Assembly (NCBI RefSeq): GCF_050871315.1
Contig: NZ_JBJLRE010000020.1
Direction: 5' to 3' (one strand)
Length of the DNA: 64,000 nucleotides
Source of the DNA: Kineococcus gynurae
Lineage (GTDB): Bacteria > Actinomycetota > Actinomycetes > Actinomycetales > Kineococcaceae
Part shown: in pieces, positions 53,262 through 60,529 of the stretch
Position numbering within the stretch: the first letter of the stretch is position 1
How the letters are laid out: the number at the start of each line of letters is the position of its first letter
Translations under genes and position numbers: made by a program
Notes under the pieces: model-generated
Databases searched by the model: none
Seen by the model: the letters and a program-made list of their open reading frames with translations, nothing else
What the model was told of the DNA's origin: nothing

Positions 53262-55253
53262 TCACCGCCGGGAGTAGGCCTGCCAGGCGTGCTCGACGTG
53301 GGTCAGGGCGTCGGCATCCTGCAGGGAGGTGACGTCGCCGCCGGTCCGGCCCCCGCAGAGGTCGGCCATCAACCGCCGCATGATCTTGCCCGAACGGGTC
53401 TTCGGCAGGTCCGGCACCAGCACGACGTCGCGGGGCCGGGCGACCGGCCCCACCTGCTCGGCGACGTGCGCCTTGAGCCGGTCGGGCAGCGTCGCGTCGC
53501 TCGGGTCGTCGGCGGTCGCCGCGCCCCGGGTGATGACGAAGGCCACGATGCGCTGACCGGTGGTGTCGTCGGGGGCCCCGACGACGGCCGCCTCGGCCAC
53601 CCGCGGGTGGGAGACCAGGGCCGACTCGAGCTCGATGCTGGAGAGCCGGTGGCCCGAGACGTTGAGCACGTCGTCGATCCGCCCGCCGATCCAGATGTAG
53701 CCGTCCTCGTCCTTGGTCGCGGCGTCCCCGGCGAGGTACCAGCCCTGGGCCGCGTAGGGCTCCCAGTAGGACTTCACGAACCGTTCGTGGTCGCGCCAGA
53801 CGGTGCGGGCCATGCCCGGCCACGGACGGGTGATGACGAGCACGCCCTGCTCCCCGGGGGCGGTCTCGCGCCCGGCCTCGTCGACCACGGTCGCCGACAA
53901 CCCGGGCAGGGCGACCGACCCCGATCCCGGTTTCAACGGGGTCACCCCCGGAAGGGGCGCGACCACCGCGGCCCCGGTCTCCGACTGCCACCAGGTGTCG
54001 ACGATGGGGCAGCGCTCACCCCCCACGTTGCGGTGCAACCAGAGCCACGCCTCGGGGTTGATCGCCTCGCCGACCGTGCCAAGCAGCCGCAACGAGCTCA
54101 GGTCGAAACCCGCGGGCAGGTCCGGGCCGTACTTCATGAACGTCCGGATGAGCGTCGGGGCGGTGTAGTAGATCGTCACGCCGTACTTCTGGATCACCTC
54201 GAAGTGCCGACCCGGGTGCGGGGTCAGCGGGGACCCCTCGTAGATGACCTGGGTCGTGCCGTTCGAGAGCGGGCCGTACATCTCGTAGGTGTGCGCGGTG
54301 ACCCAGGCCAGGTCGGCCTGGCACCAGTAGACGTCGTCGGGTTTCACGTCGAAGACGGCCCAGTGCGACCAGCTGGCGTGGGTGAGGTAGCCGCCGCTGG
54401 TGTGCACCAACCCCTTCGGTCGCCCGGTGGTCCCCGAGGTGTAGATGATGAACAGCGGCGTCTCGGCGTCGAAACCCTCGGCGACGTGCTGCGGGCTCTG
54501 CCGGTCGACCAGGTCGTGCCACCAGACGTCGCGGCCCTCCGTCCAGGGCACGTCGGGGGTCTGCTCCCCGGTGCGGCGCAGCACCAGCACGTGCTCGACG
54601 TGGTCCAACCCGGCCACGGCGGCGTCGGCCGCGGCCTTCACCCCGACCGCGCGGCCCCGGCGGAACTGCCCGTCCGTCGTCACCAGGAGTTTGGCTCCGG
54701 TGTCGGCGACGCGGAAACGCAGGGCCTCGGCCGAGAAGCCGCCGAACACCAGGCTGACGACCGCGCCGATGCGGGCGCAGGCCAGCGTCGTGACGATGGT
54801 CTCGGGCAGCACCGGCAGGTACAGCACCACGCGGTCGCCCTGCTCGATCCCCAGCTCCTGCAGCGCGTTGGCGAGCCGGCAGACCTCGTCCTGCAGATCG
54901 GCGTAGGTGATCCGGCGGCTGTCGCCGGGCTCGCCCTCCCAGAACAGCGCGACCTTGTCGCCCCGCCCGGCCGCGACGTGCCGGTCGACGCAGTTCACCG
55001 CGACGTTCAGGCGCCCGCCGACGAACCACTGCGCGGTCGGCATCGTCGAGTCGTCGAAGACCGCGCGCCACGGTTCGTCCCACTGCAGCCGCGCGGCCTG
55101 CTCGGCCCAGAACGCCTCGACGTCGGCGGCGGCGCGCTCGTGCTCGCCGGCGCCGACGTTGGCCTGGGCCCGGAACGCGTCGGAGGGTTCGAAGACCTCG
55201 GCGGGGACCCCGGGGGAGACCGTGGCGGAGCCGTCGTCGGGGGTGGCAGGCAT
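53262..55253 (-). CDS. acsA: Acetyl-CoA synthetase (AMP-forming)
   Basis: Activates acetate to acetyl-CoA through acetyl-AMP. The 663-residue protein has the P-loop YTSGTTGRPKGLVH, TWWQSETGA, GRIDDVLNVSGHRL and the acetylation-regulated Lys in KTRSGKIMRR. Start ATG 55253 is supported by TAGGGT exactly 7 nt upstream (leaderless). It is divergent from the monooxygenase genes across five 13-bp repeats. Acetate genes are classical targets of RamB-type regulators, one of which begins this window. Confidence 0.95.
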   Translation of the reverse strand: MPATPDDGSATVSPGVPAEVFEPSDAFRAQANVGAGEHERAAADVEAFWAEQAARLQWDEPWRAVFDDSTMPTAQWFVGGRLNVAVNCVDRHVAAGRGDKVALFWEGEPGDSRRITYADLQDEVCRLANALQELGIEQGDRVVLYLPVLPETIVTTLACARIGAVVSLVFGGFSAEALRFRVADTGAKLLVTTDGQFRRGRAVGVKAAADAAVAGLDHVEHVLVLRRTGEQTPDVPWTEGRDVWWHDLVDRQSPQHVAEGFDAETPLFIIYTSGTTGRPKGLVHTSGGYLTHASWSHWAVFDVKPDDVYWCQADLAWVTAHTYEMYGPLSNGTTQVIYEGSPLTPHPGRHFEVIQKYGVTIYYTAPTLIRTFMKYGPDLPAGFDLSSLRLLGTVGEAINPEAWLWLHRNVGGERCPIVDTWWQSETGAAVVAPLPGVTPLKPGSGSVALPGLSATVVDEAGRETAPGEQGVLVITRPWPGMARTVWRDHERFVKSYWEPYAAQGWYLAGDAATKDEDGYIWIGGRIDDVLNVSGHRLSSIELESALVSHPRVAEAAVVGAPDDTTGQRIVAFVITRGAATADDPSDATLPDRLKAHVAEQVGPVARPRDVVLVPDLPKTRSGKIMRRLMADLCGGRTGGDVTSLQDADALTHVEHAWQAYSRR

Positions 55254-55260
55254 GAGCCGG

Positions 55261-55266
55261 ACCCTA
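55261..55266 (-). promoter_or_regulatory. -10 box (TAGGGT) of acsA
   Basis: TAGGGT on the minus strand ends 7 nt before the acsA ATG: leaderless promoter. The tandem repeats begin 8 nt further upstream, covering the -35 region and beyond. Confidence 0.65.
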
Positions 55267-55273
55267 GTGGACG

Positions 55274-55338
55274 AGGAACACTCCCAGGGAACACCCGCAG
55301 GGAACACCGGCAAGGAACACCCGCAGGGAACACCCGCG
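55274..55338. repeat. Five tandem 13-bp repeats (consensus GGGAACACCCGCA)
   Basis: Units at 55274, 55287, 55300, 55313 and 55326, each 13 bp, with only 1-3 differences from the consensus. They fill the space between the acsA promoter and the first monooxygenase gene. The regular spacing and promoter position suggest protein-binding iterons; a simple tandem duplication (VNTR) is the alternative. Confidence 0.85.
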
Positions 55339-55361
55339 GCCGCGGTGGTGCTGCACCCGCC

Positions 55362-56375
55362 GTGCCTGACTTCCTGCTCGGACTCCAACCCGTGACCGTC
55401 GGCGCCGAACCCGCCGAGGCGGTCTCGCCGGACTTCTGGGTGCGCGTGGCGACGCGCGCCGAGGCGGTCGGGGTCGACCTGCTGCTGCTGGCGGACTCGT
55501 GGGTCCCCGGTCCCGGGCCGCGTCCCGACGCGGTCGCCGTGGCCTGCCGGGTCGCGCCGTCGACCCGGCGGATCGGCCTCGTCCCGACCGTCACGACGAC
55601 GCACACCGAGCCCTTCCACACCAACAAGGCGATCGCCACGCTCGACCTGGTCAGCGCGGGGCGGGCGGGGTGGCAGGTCGCCGTCTCCACGGGGCCGGTC
55701 GAGGCCGCGGCGTTCGGCCGTCGCCCCCCGGCGCCGCCCGGACGGCTCTGGGGCGAGGCCGCGGACACCGTGACGGTGGTCCGCAAGCTCTGGGACAGCT
55801 GGGAGGACGACGCGGTGGTCCGCGACGTCGCGACCGGTCGCTACGTCGACCGCGACAGGCTCCACCACGTCGACCACGTCGGGCCGGAGTTCTCGGTGAA
55901 GGGCCCCTCGATCACCCCGCGCTCGCCGCAGGGCCAACCTCCGGTCGTCGTGTCCCTCGCCGCCGACGACCCGACGGATCCGGCCCCCCTGGACGCCGTG
56001 CTGCCGGTCGCGGCCGAGCACGCCGACCTGGTCCGGGTGCCCGCGGGGGAGGGCGCGCCCGCCCTCGCGGCCCGGGTCCGGGCCGCGGCCGCCGACCGGG
56101 GCCGGCCCGCGCCGCTGCTGCTCCTCGACGTCGGGGACCTCGGGGACGGGCCAGGGGCCGCGGTGACCGGTGCGGCCGCCGACGGCTGGGACGGGATCGT
56201 CCTGGTGGCCGGGCCCGCCGGCCCGGACGACCTGCTGGACCGCCTCGCCGCGACCGGTGCGCGCCCCGCCGGCACGGCCGGGCCGCGGACCCTGCGCGAG
56301 CGACTGGGGCTGCCGCGGCCGGTGAGCCGCTACGCCACCGACCCGACGCCCTCCGTCGAGGGAGAGGACCGATGA
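55362..56375 (+). CDS. LLM-class flavin-dependent monooxygenase (luciferase-like)
   Basis: A 337-residue luciferase-fold protein. FMN-pocket stretches are recognisable: LLLLADSWVPGPGPRPDAVA, IGLVPTVTTTHTEPFHTNKA and TLDLVSAGRAGWQVAVS. The C-terminal third (from ~190) is shorter and less conserved than in NtaA/SnaA enzymes. I use GTG 55362, the first plausible start after the repeats; no clear SD is visible. The next LLM gene overlaps its stop (ATGA). It probably uses FMNH2 from a separate reductase, and one lies at 57686-58213. Substrate unknown. Confidence 0.82.
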   Translation: MPDFLLGLQPVTVGAEPAEAVSPDFWVRVATRAEAVGVDLLLLADSWVPGPGPRPDAVAVACRVAPSTRRIGLVPTVTTTHTEPFHTNKAIATLDLVSAGRAGWQVAVSTGPVEAAAFGRRPPAPPGRLWGEAADTVTVVRKLWDSWEDDAVVRDVATGRYVDRDRLHHVDHVGPEFSVKGPSITPRSPQGQPPVVVSLAADDPTDPAPLDAVLPVAAEHADLVRVPAGEGAPALAARVRAAAADRGRPAPLLLLDVGDLGDGPGAAVTGAAADGWDGIVLVAGPAGPDDLLDRLAATGARPAGTAGPRTLRERLGLPRPVSRYATDPTPSVEGEDR

Positions 56376-57673
56376 GCCGGCCGAGCGGTGCGCGCCGGGA
56401 GATCCACCTCGCGGCGCACTTCCCCGGGGTGAACTCGACGACCGTGTGGCGCGACCCGCGGGCCGGGTCGCAGACCGACTTCGCGTCCTTCGTCCACCTC
56501 GCCCGGACGGCCGAGCGCGGACTCATGGACTTCTTCTTCCTCGCCGAGGGACTGCGGCTGCGCGAGCACCGGGGGCAGATCGTCGACCTCGACGTGGTCG
56601 GCCGCCCCGACACCTTCCCGGTGCTGAACGCGCTGGCGGCGGTGACCGAACGGCTGGGGCTGGTCGGCACGATCAGCACCACCTTCAACGAGCCCTACGA
56701 ACTGGCCCGGCAGTTCGCGACGCTCGACCACCTCTCGGCGGGTCGGGCCGGCTGGAACATGGTGACGAGTTCCGACGCCTTCACCGGGGAGAACTTCCGC
56801 CGGGGCGGGTACCTGCGGCGCGAGGACCGCTACGTCCGGGCTCGCGAGACGATCGAGGCGACCCGGGTCTTCTGGGACTCGTGGGCCCCCGGTGCCCCCG
56901 CCCGCGAGGTCGCCTACCGGGGCGAGCAGTTCGACGTGGTGGGTCGGTCCCTGCTGCCGCGCAGCCCGCAGGGCCATCCGGTCCTGGTGCAGGCCGGGGA
57001 CTCGCCCGACGGCCGCGGTTTCGGCGCGGCCCACGCCGACGCCATCTTCACCATCCACGGATCCCTCGAGGCGGGGCAGGCGTTCACCGCCGACCTGCGG
57101 GCCCGGGCCGAGGCGGCCGGGCGGGACCGGGACGACGTCAAGATCCTGCCGGGGGCGAGTTTCGTGCTCGGCGACAGCGCGGCCGACGCGGCCGAACGGG
57201 CCCGGGAGATCCGGTTCCAGCAGGTCGGTCCGGAGCAGGCCGTGGCGTTCGTGGAGCAGCTCTGGGGCGTCGAACTGCCGGGTCTCGACCCCGACGGGCC
57301 GCTCCCCGCGAGCGATCCCGTGGCCGAGCCGGGCGTGACGCAGGGACGGGTCCGGCACGTCCAGGACGGCGCCGCCACCGCGAACGCGTGGCGGGAACTG
57401 CAGCAGCGGCACGGCTGGGGGGTGCGGGAACTCGTGGTCGAGGTCTCCCAGCGGCAGCAGTTCGTCGGGACGCCGCAGCACGTCGCCGACGAGATCGACC
57501 GGTACGTTCAGGCCGACGCCGCCGACGGATTCATCCTGATCCCGACGCTCACGCCGACGGGCCTGGACGAGTTCGTCGACCGGGTGGTGCCGTTGTTGCA
57601 GGAGAAGGGGACCTACCGCCGCGCGTACACGGGGCGGACCCTGCGCGAGCACCTGGGGTTGCGCCCGGTCTGA
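56372..57673 (+). CDS. LLM-class FMN-dependent monooxygenase (NtaA/SnaA/DszA type)
   Basis: A 433-residue two-component monooxygenase of the group that includes dibenzothiophene-sulfone, nitrilotriacetate and pristinamycin monooxygenases. Visible blocks: FFFLAEGLRL, TISTTFNEPYELARQFATLD, SAGRAGWNMVTS, SPQGHPVLVQAGDSPDG and GFILIPTLTPTGLDEF. GGGAGAGGA lies just upstream of the ATG. It is coupled to the previous LLM gene. Family members often act in sulfur scavenging from organosulfur compounds; the nearby SAM-controlled flavin reductase makes that role attractive here but unproven. Confidence 0.88.
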   Translation: MSRPSGARREIHLAAHFPGVNSTTVWRDPRAGSQTDFASFVHLARTAERGLMDFFFLAEGLRLREHRGQIVDLDVVGRPDTFPVLNALAAVTERLGLVGTISTTFNEPYELARQFATLDHLSAGRAGWNMVTSSDAFTGENFRRGGYLRREDRYVRARETIEATRVFWDSWAPGAPAREVAYRGEQFDVVGRSLLPRSPQGHPVLVQAGDSPDGRGFGAAHADAIFTIHGSLEAGQAFTADLRARAEAAGRDRDDVKILPGASFVLGDSAADAAERAREIRFQQVGPEQAVAFVEQLWGVELPGLDPDGPLPASDPVAEPGVTQGRVRHVQDGAATANAWRELQQRHGWGVRELVVEVSQRQQFVGTPQHVADEIDRYVQADAADGFILIPTLTPTGLDEFVDRVVPLLQEKGTYRRAYTGRTLREHLGLRPV

Positions 57674-57685
57674 CCCGGGCCCCGG

Positions 57686-58213
57686 TCAGGCCCGGGTCTG
57701 CAACCGCCGGAACGCGGAACCGTGGAACACCAGCGGCTCGACGTCCTCGGGTGTGGTCAGCGCGTGCACGTCGAGCAGCACGATCCCGTGGTCGCCCGCG
57801 GCGACCACCTCACGGACCGAGGTCTCCAACCAGCAGGCGGCACCGTCGATGAAGACGGCCCCCTGCTCGCTGGAGCGGGTGGTCAGCCCGGCGAACCGGT
57901 CGCGCCCCTTGGCGGCGAGCGCCTTGGCGGTGGCGTCGTGGCTCTCGCCCAGCACGGAGATGCCGATGCGGGGCAGCTCTTCCAGCACCGGCCAGGTGCC
58001 CGACGTCCACTGGATGCAGAAGGCGACGATCGGCGGGTCGAGGGAGACGCCGACGAAGCTGGAGGCGGCGAACCCGATCGGCGATCCGGTCGTGGGGTCG
58101 AGGGCGGCCACCCCCACCACACCGGTCGGGAAGCGCCCGAAGGCGGTCCGCAGGACGGTCGCGTCGAGCTCGTCGCGGTCGTGCTGCAGCAGGGGCGCGG
58201 TCACGGTGCTCAC
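57686..58213 (-). CDS. Flavin reductase (FMN reductase domain), SAM-IV riboswitch-controlled
   Basis: A 175-residue flavin-reductase-like protein that would supply reduced FMN to partner monooxygenases. Motifs: FGRFPTGVVGVAALD, PIGFAASSFVGVSLDPPIVAFC and the C-terminal HGSAFRRL. GTG 58213 has AGGAGG 8 nt upstream. Its leader of about 155 nt (promoter TTGCAC-17-TAGATT, minus strand) contains a SAM-IV aptamer and then a CCCGCGC/GCGCGGG hairpin (58233-58249) just before the SD. It converges on the LLM pair, 12 nt from the second gene, which fits a shared function with separate promoters. Confidence 0.88.
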   Translation of the reverse strand: MSTVTAPLLQHDRDELDATVLRTAFGRFPTGVVGVAALDPTTGSPIGFAASSFVGVSLDPPIVAFCIQWTSGTWPVLEELPRIGISVLGESHDATAKALAAKGRDRFAGLTTRSSEQGAVFIDGAACWLETSVREVVAAGDHGIVLLDVHALTTPEDVEPLVFHGSAFRRLQTRA

Positions 58214-58287
58214 CTTCGTGTCCTCCTCAGATCCCGCGCGGGGCGCGGGTCTCACGTCCTTGTCCGACGGCGGTCGCCGCAGGACCT

Positions 58288-58367
58288 GGTCTTCACCCGG
58301 GGCACCCCATCGCGTGACGGAGGGTTGCCGGCCGACCAGCCGGGGCTCGATGTCGGCGCTCGTGACC
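58288..58367 (-). promoter_or_regulatory. SAM-IV riboswitch
   Basis: Minus-strand transcript shows the SAM-IV core in order: GGTCACGAGCGCC, GAGCCCCGGC, GGCCGGCAACCCTCC, GGGGTGCCCCGGGTGA, closing GACC pairing with the first GGTC. These match the actinobacterial SAM-IV consensus closely, including the SAM-binding GCAACC and the GGTGCC strand. It lies in the leader of the flavin reductase gene. Confidence 0.9.
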
Positions 58368-58376
58368 TTCAATCGA

Positions 58377-58405
58377 AATCTACTGTCGGCCCGCAACCGG
58401 TGCAA
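58377..58405 (-). promoter_or_regulatory. Promoter of the flavin reductase transcript
   Basis: TTGCAC (58400-58405), 17-nt spacer, TAGATT (58377-58382) on the minus strand; the SAM-IV aptamer starts about 10 nt downstream, near the predicted transcription start. Confidence 0.7.
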
Positions 58406-58445
58406 CGTGGCTGCGCCGTCCGGGGGTCCGGCCCGGCGGGTGCGG

Positions 58446-58474
58446 TTGACATCGCGTCGCGGGCCGGGCACGGT
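58446..58474 (+). promoter_or_regulatory. Promoter of the SAM riboswitch-leader peptide-sulfurtransferase transcript
   Basis: TTGACA (58446-58451), 17-nt spacer, CACGGT (58469-58474). The SAM-I-like aptamer begins 12 nt downstream. It is back to back with the flavin reductase promoter, about 40 nt apart. Confidence 0.7.
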
Positions 58475-58485
58475 TCTCGGCAACG

Positions 58486-58573
58486 CCATCCAGAGCGGCC
58501 GAGAGACCCGGATCGACGACGCCGCAGCAACCCCCCGCAGGTCGGGAGCGGGTGCTACCGCCGGGGACGATGG
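58486..58573 (+). promoter_or_regulatory. SAM riboswitch (SAM-I/S-box-like), upstream of a leader peptide
   Basis: P1 is CCATC/GATGG. Core elements AGAGCGGCCGAGAGA, GACGACGCCGCAGCAACC and GGGTGCTACC are in S-box order. The Shine-Dalgarno GGAGG (58572-58576) overlaps the 3' strand of P1, so SAM binding should hide it. It directly controls the 42-codon leader ORF that starts 9 nt later. Confidence 0.88.
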
Positions 58574-58581
58574 AGGAAGTC

Positions 58582-58710
58582 ATGTCCACGAGCACCCGGA
58601 CCCCTCGGGTCGCCCGCCCGCGTGCCGTCACGGTCCCGCGCCCCCTGCTCCTGCGCTCGCGCCGGCACATCGACCTGTGCCGCTGCGTCGCCGCCGCCTG
58701 TCGCGGCTGA
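58582..58710 (+). CDS. Cys-rich leader peptide (sulfur-responsive uORF)
   Basis: A 42-codon ORF with an excellent GGAGG 5 nt upstream of its ATG. The product is basic and ends RRHIDLCRCVAAACRG, with Cys at 33, 35 and 40 directly before the stop. This tail matches the 'RRHxDLCR..A..CR' putative leader peptides seen before sulfur-assimilation genes in actinobacteria; related Cys-rich uORFs in mycobacteria act as cysteine-responsive attenuators. Ribosomes would stall on the Cys codons when Cys-tRNA is scarce. Here it sits between a SAM riboswitch and the sulfurtransferase gene. Confidence 0.8.
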   Translation: MSTSTRTPRVARPRAVTVPRPLLLRSRRHIDLCRCVAAACRG

Positions 58711-58916
58711 CCTCTCCTCGCCGGGTCCCGCTGCGGGCTCGTCCGGCCCGGACGACGGGCGCCCACCGGCGTCCGCCCCGTGCGGCACCCTGCCGCGACA
58801 ACCCGACCCGGCCGACCCTGCCGACCCGGCCGACCCTGCCTCGTCGCGCCCCGGTCCGTCCGGCCCGTGCGCGCGCCCTCCCCGACCGACCCACCCTCGA
58901 ACGGAAGAGAACCCCG
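58711..58916 (+). promoter_or_regulatory. Untranslated spacer between leader peptide and sulfurtransferase
   Basis: 206 nt with no ORF of note. It holds a 7-bp hairpin (58739-58755, TCGTCCG/CGGACGA, loop GCC) soon after the leader stop and a perfect 18-bp tandem duplication (58804-58839, unit CGACCCGGCCGACCCTGC). It is rich in C and could be a Rho-entry or attenuation region coupled to leader translation. Confidence 0.45.
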
Positions 58917-59846
58917 ATGACCAGCTCCACCGACACCCGCCCCGACGTCGACACCTCCCAGGCCCGGTTCGCCGAGTACGCCCATCCGGAGCGCCTGGTC
59001 AGCACGGAGTGGCTCGCCGCGAACCTCGGCCGGGAGGGGCTCGTCGTCGTCGAGAGCGACGAGGACGTCCTGCTCTGGGACACCGGCCACATCCCCGGCT
59101 CGGTCAAGGTCGACTGGCACACCGAGCTGAACGACCCCGTCACGCGTGACTACGTCGACGGCGAAGGCTTCGCCGACCTGCTCTCGCGCAAGGGGATCCG
59201 GCGCGAGGACACCATCGTCCTGTACGGGGACAAGAGCAACTGGTGGGCCGCCTACGCGCTGTGGGTGTTCACCCTGTTCGGTCACGAGGACGTGCGCCTG
59301 CTGGACGGGGGCCGGGCCAAGTGGGTCGCCGAGGGCCGCGAGCTCACCACCGACGTCCCCTCGCCCGAGCGCACCGAGTACCCCGTGGTGGAGCGTGACG
59401 ACGCCGCGATCCGGGCGTTCAAGGACGACGTCCGGGACTTCCTCGGCGGTCAGCTCATCGACGTCCGCTCCCCGCAGGAGTACACCGGTGAGCGCACCCA
59501 CATGCCCGACTACCCGCAGGAGGGCACCCTGCGCGGGGGCCACGTCCCGGGTGCGGCCAGCGTCCCGTGGGCGAAGGCGGCGGCCGAGGACGGCACCTTC
59601 CGCAGCCGGCGCGAGCTCGAGGACCTCTACCTGGGCGAGGCCGGGCTGGAGCCGGGCGAGCCCACGATCACTTACTGCCGCATCGGTGAGCGCTCGAGCC
59701 ACACCTGGTTCGTGCTCACCCACCTGCTGGGGCTGTCCGACGTGCGCAACTACGACGGCAGCTGGACGGAGTGGGGCAACGCCGTGCGCGTCCCGATCGT
59801 CACCGGCGGCGAGCGCGGCGGGAGTCCCGCCTCGCCCACGGCATGA
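58917..59846 (+). CDS. Thiosulfate sulfurtransferase (two-domain rhodanese, SseA/CysA type)
   Basis: Moves sulfane sulfur between donors and thiol acceptors. The 309-residue protein has two rhodanese domains; the second carries catalytic Cys254 in YCRIGERSSHTW, the loop characteristic of mycobacterial CysA2/CysA3. The first domain (VVVESDEDVLLWDTGHIPGS) lacks a catalytic Cys, as usual. ATG 58917 follows GGAAGAGA. Controlled by SAM riboswitch plus Cys leader peptide; a methyltransferase overlaps its stop. Confidence 0.93.
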   Translation: MTSSTDTRPDVDTSQARFAEYAHPERLVSTEWLAANLGREGLVVVESDEDVLLWDTGHIPGSVKVDWHTELNDPVTRDYVDGEGFADLLSRKGIRREDTIVLYGDKSNWWAAYALWVFTLFGHEDVRLLDGGRAKWVAEGRELTTDVPSPERTEYPVVERDDAAIRAFKDDVRDFLGGQLIDVRSPQEYTGERTHMPDYPQEGTLRGGHVPGAASVPWAKAAAEDGTFRSRRELEDLYLGEAGLEPGEPTITYCRIGERSSHTWFVLTHLLGLSDVRNYDGSWTEWGNAVRVPIVTGGERGGSPASPTA

Positions 59847-60460
59847 GCCGCGGGCCGGCGACGCTGCTGCGGGGCACGACCCCGCCCACGTGGCGCTACG
59901 ACCGGCTCGTCGAGGCCCTGACCCCCGTCCTGCGGGGGTTGGGGTCGGCCCCGCTCCGGGTGCTCGACGTCGGGGGCGGCGCCGGGCGCGACGCGGTCGC
60001 GCTCGCCCGGTTGGGGCACGAGGTCCTCGTGCTCGACACCTCGGCCCGGGCGCTGGCCCAGGCCCACGAGGCGGCCGACCGGGCCGGCGTCGCCGACCGG
60101 ATCCGGACCGTCGACGCCGACCTGGAGGACCTGACGACCCTGGCCGAGCTGACCCGCTACCGGGCGGGCGGCTCGGGCTCCTTCGACCTCGTCTGCTGCC
60201 ACGACGTACTCGGGGGCCGGGGCAGCGCCGAGCAGGTGCTGCTCGACCTCGCGACCGTGTCGTCGTCGGTGCGGCCCGGCGGGGTGCTGTCCCTGCTCGG
60301 GCCGGTGCGGCCCGCGCGGGGCGAGCTGGGCCTGGACCCTGACGTGCTCGGGGTGGCCCTGCTCGACCTCGGTCTCCACGAGGTCTCGCCGGGGGAGCTG
60401 CTCGCCCCCGTGGGCGAGCGCGGGACGCCGTTCTGGCACCTCACCGCCCGCCGCGCCTGA
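59843..60460 (+). CDS. SAM-dependent class I methyltransferase
   Basis: A 205-residue Rossmann methyltransferase: motif I VLDVGGGAGRDAVALA, acidic loop VLDTSARAL, post-II DADLED, and motif IV-like LVCCHDVLGG. Substrate unknown. The ATG overlaps the sulfurtransferase stop (ATGA), so it is in the same SAM- and Cys-regulated operon. Confidence 0.85.
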   Translation: MSRGPATLLRGTTPPTWRYDRLVEALTPVLRGLGSAPLRVLDVGGGAGRDAVALARLGHEVLVLDTSARALAQAHEAADRAGVADRIRTVDADLEDLTTLAELTRYRAGGSGSFDLVCCHDVLGGRGSAEQVLLDLATVSSSVRPGGVLSLLGPVRPARGELGLDPDVLGVALLDLGLHEVSPGELLAPVGERGTPFWHLTARRA

Positions 60461-60474
60461 GCGGCCGACCCACC

Positions 60475-60520
60475 GACGACGAACGGCCGTGCCCCTCGCG
60501 GGGCACGGCCGTCCGTCGTC
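60475..60520. terminator. Strong bidirectional terminator
   Basis: Inner 13-bp stem ACGGCCGTGCCCC/GGGGCACGGCCGT with loop TCGC (60483-60512), extended by GACGACG/CGTCGTC across one mismatch. It lies between converging genes. Confidence 0.88.
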
Positions 60521-60529
60521 ATGACGAGG

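Noticed and set aside
55274..55338. CRISPR array
   Set aside because: Units are 13 bp and directly adjacent with no spacers, and no cas genes are present.
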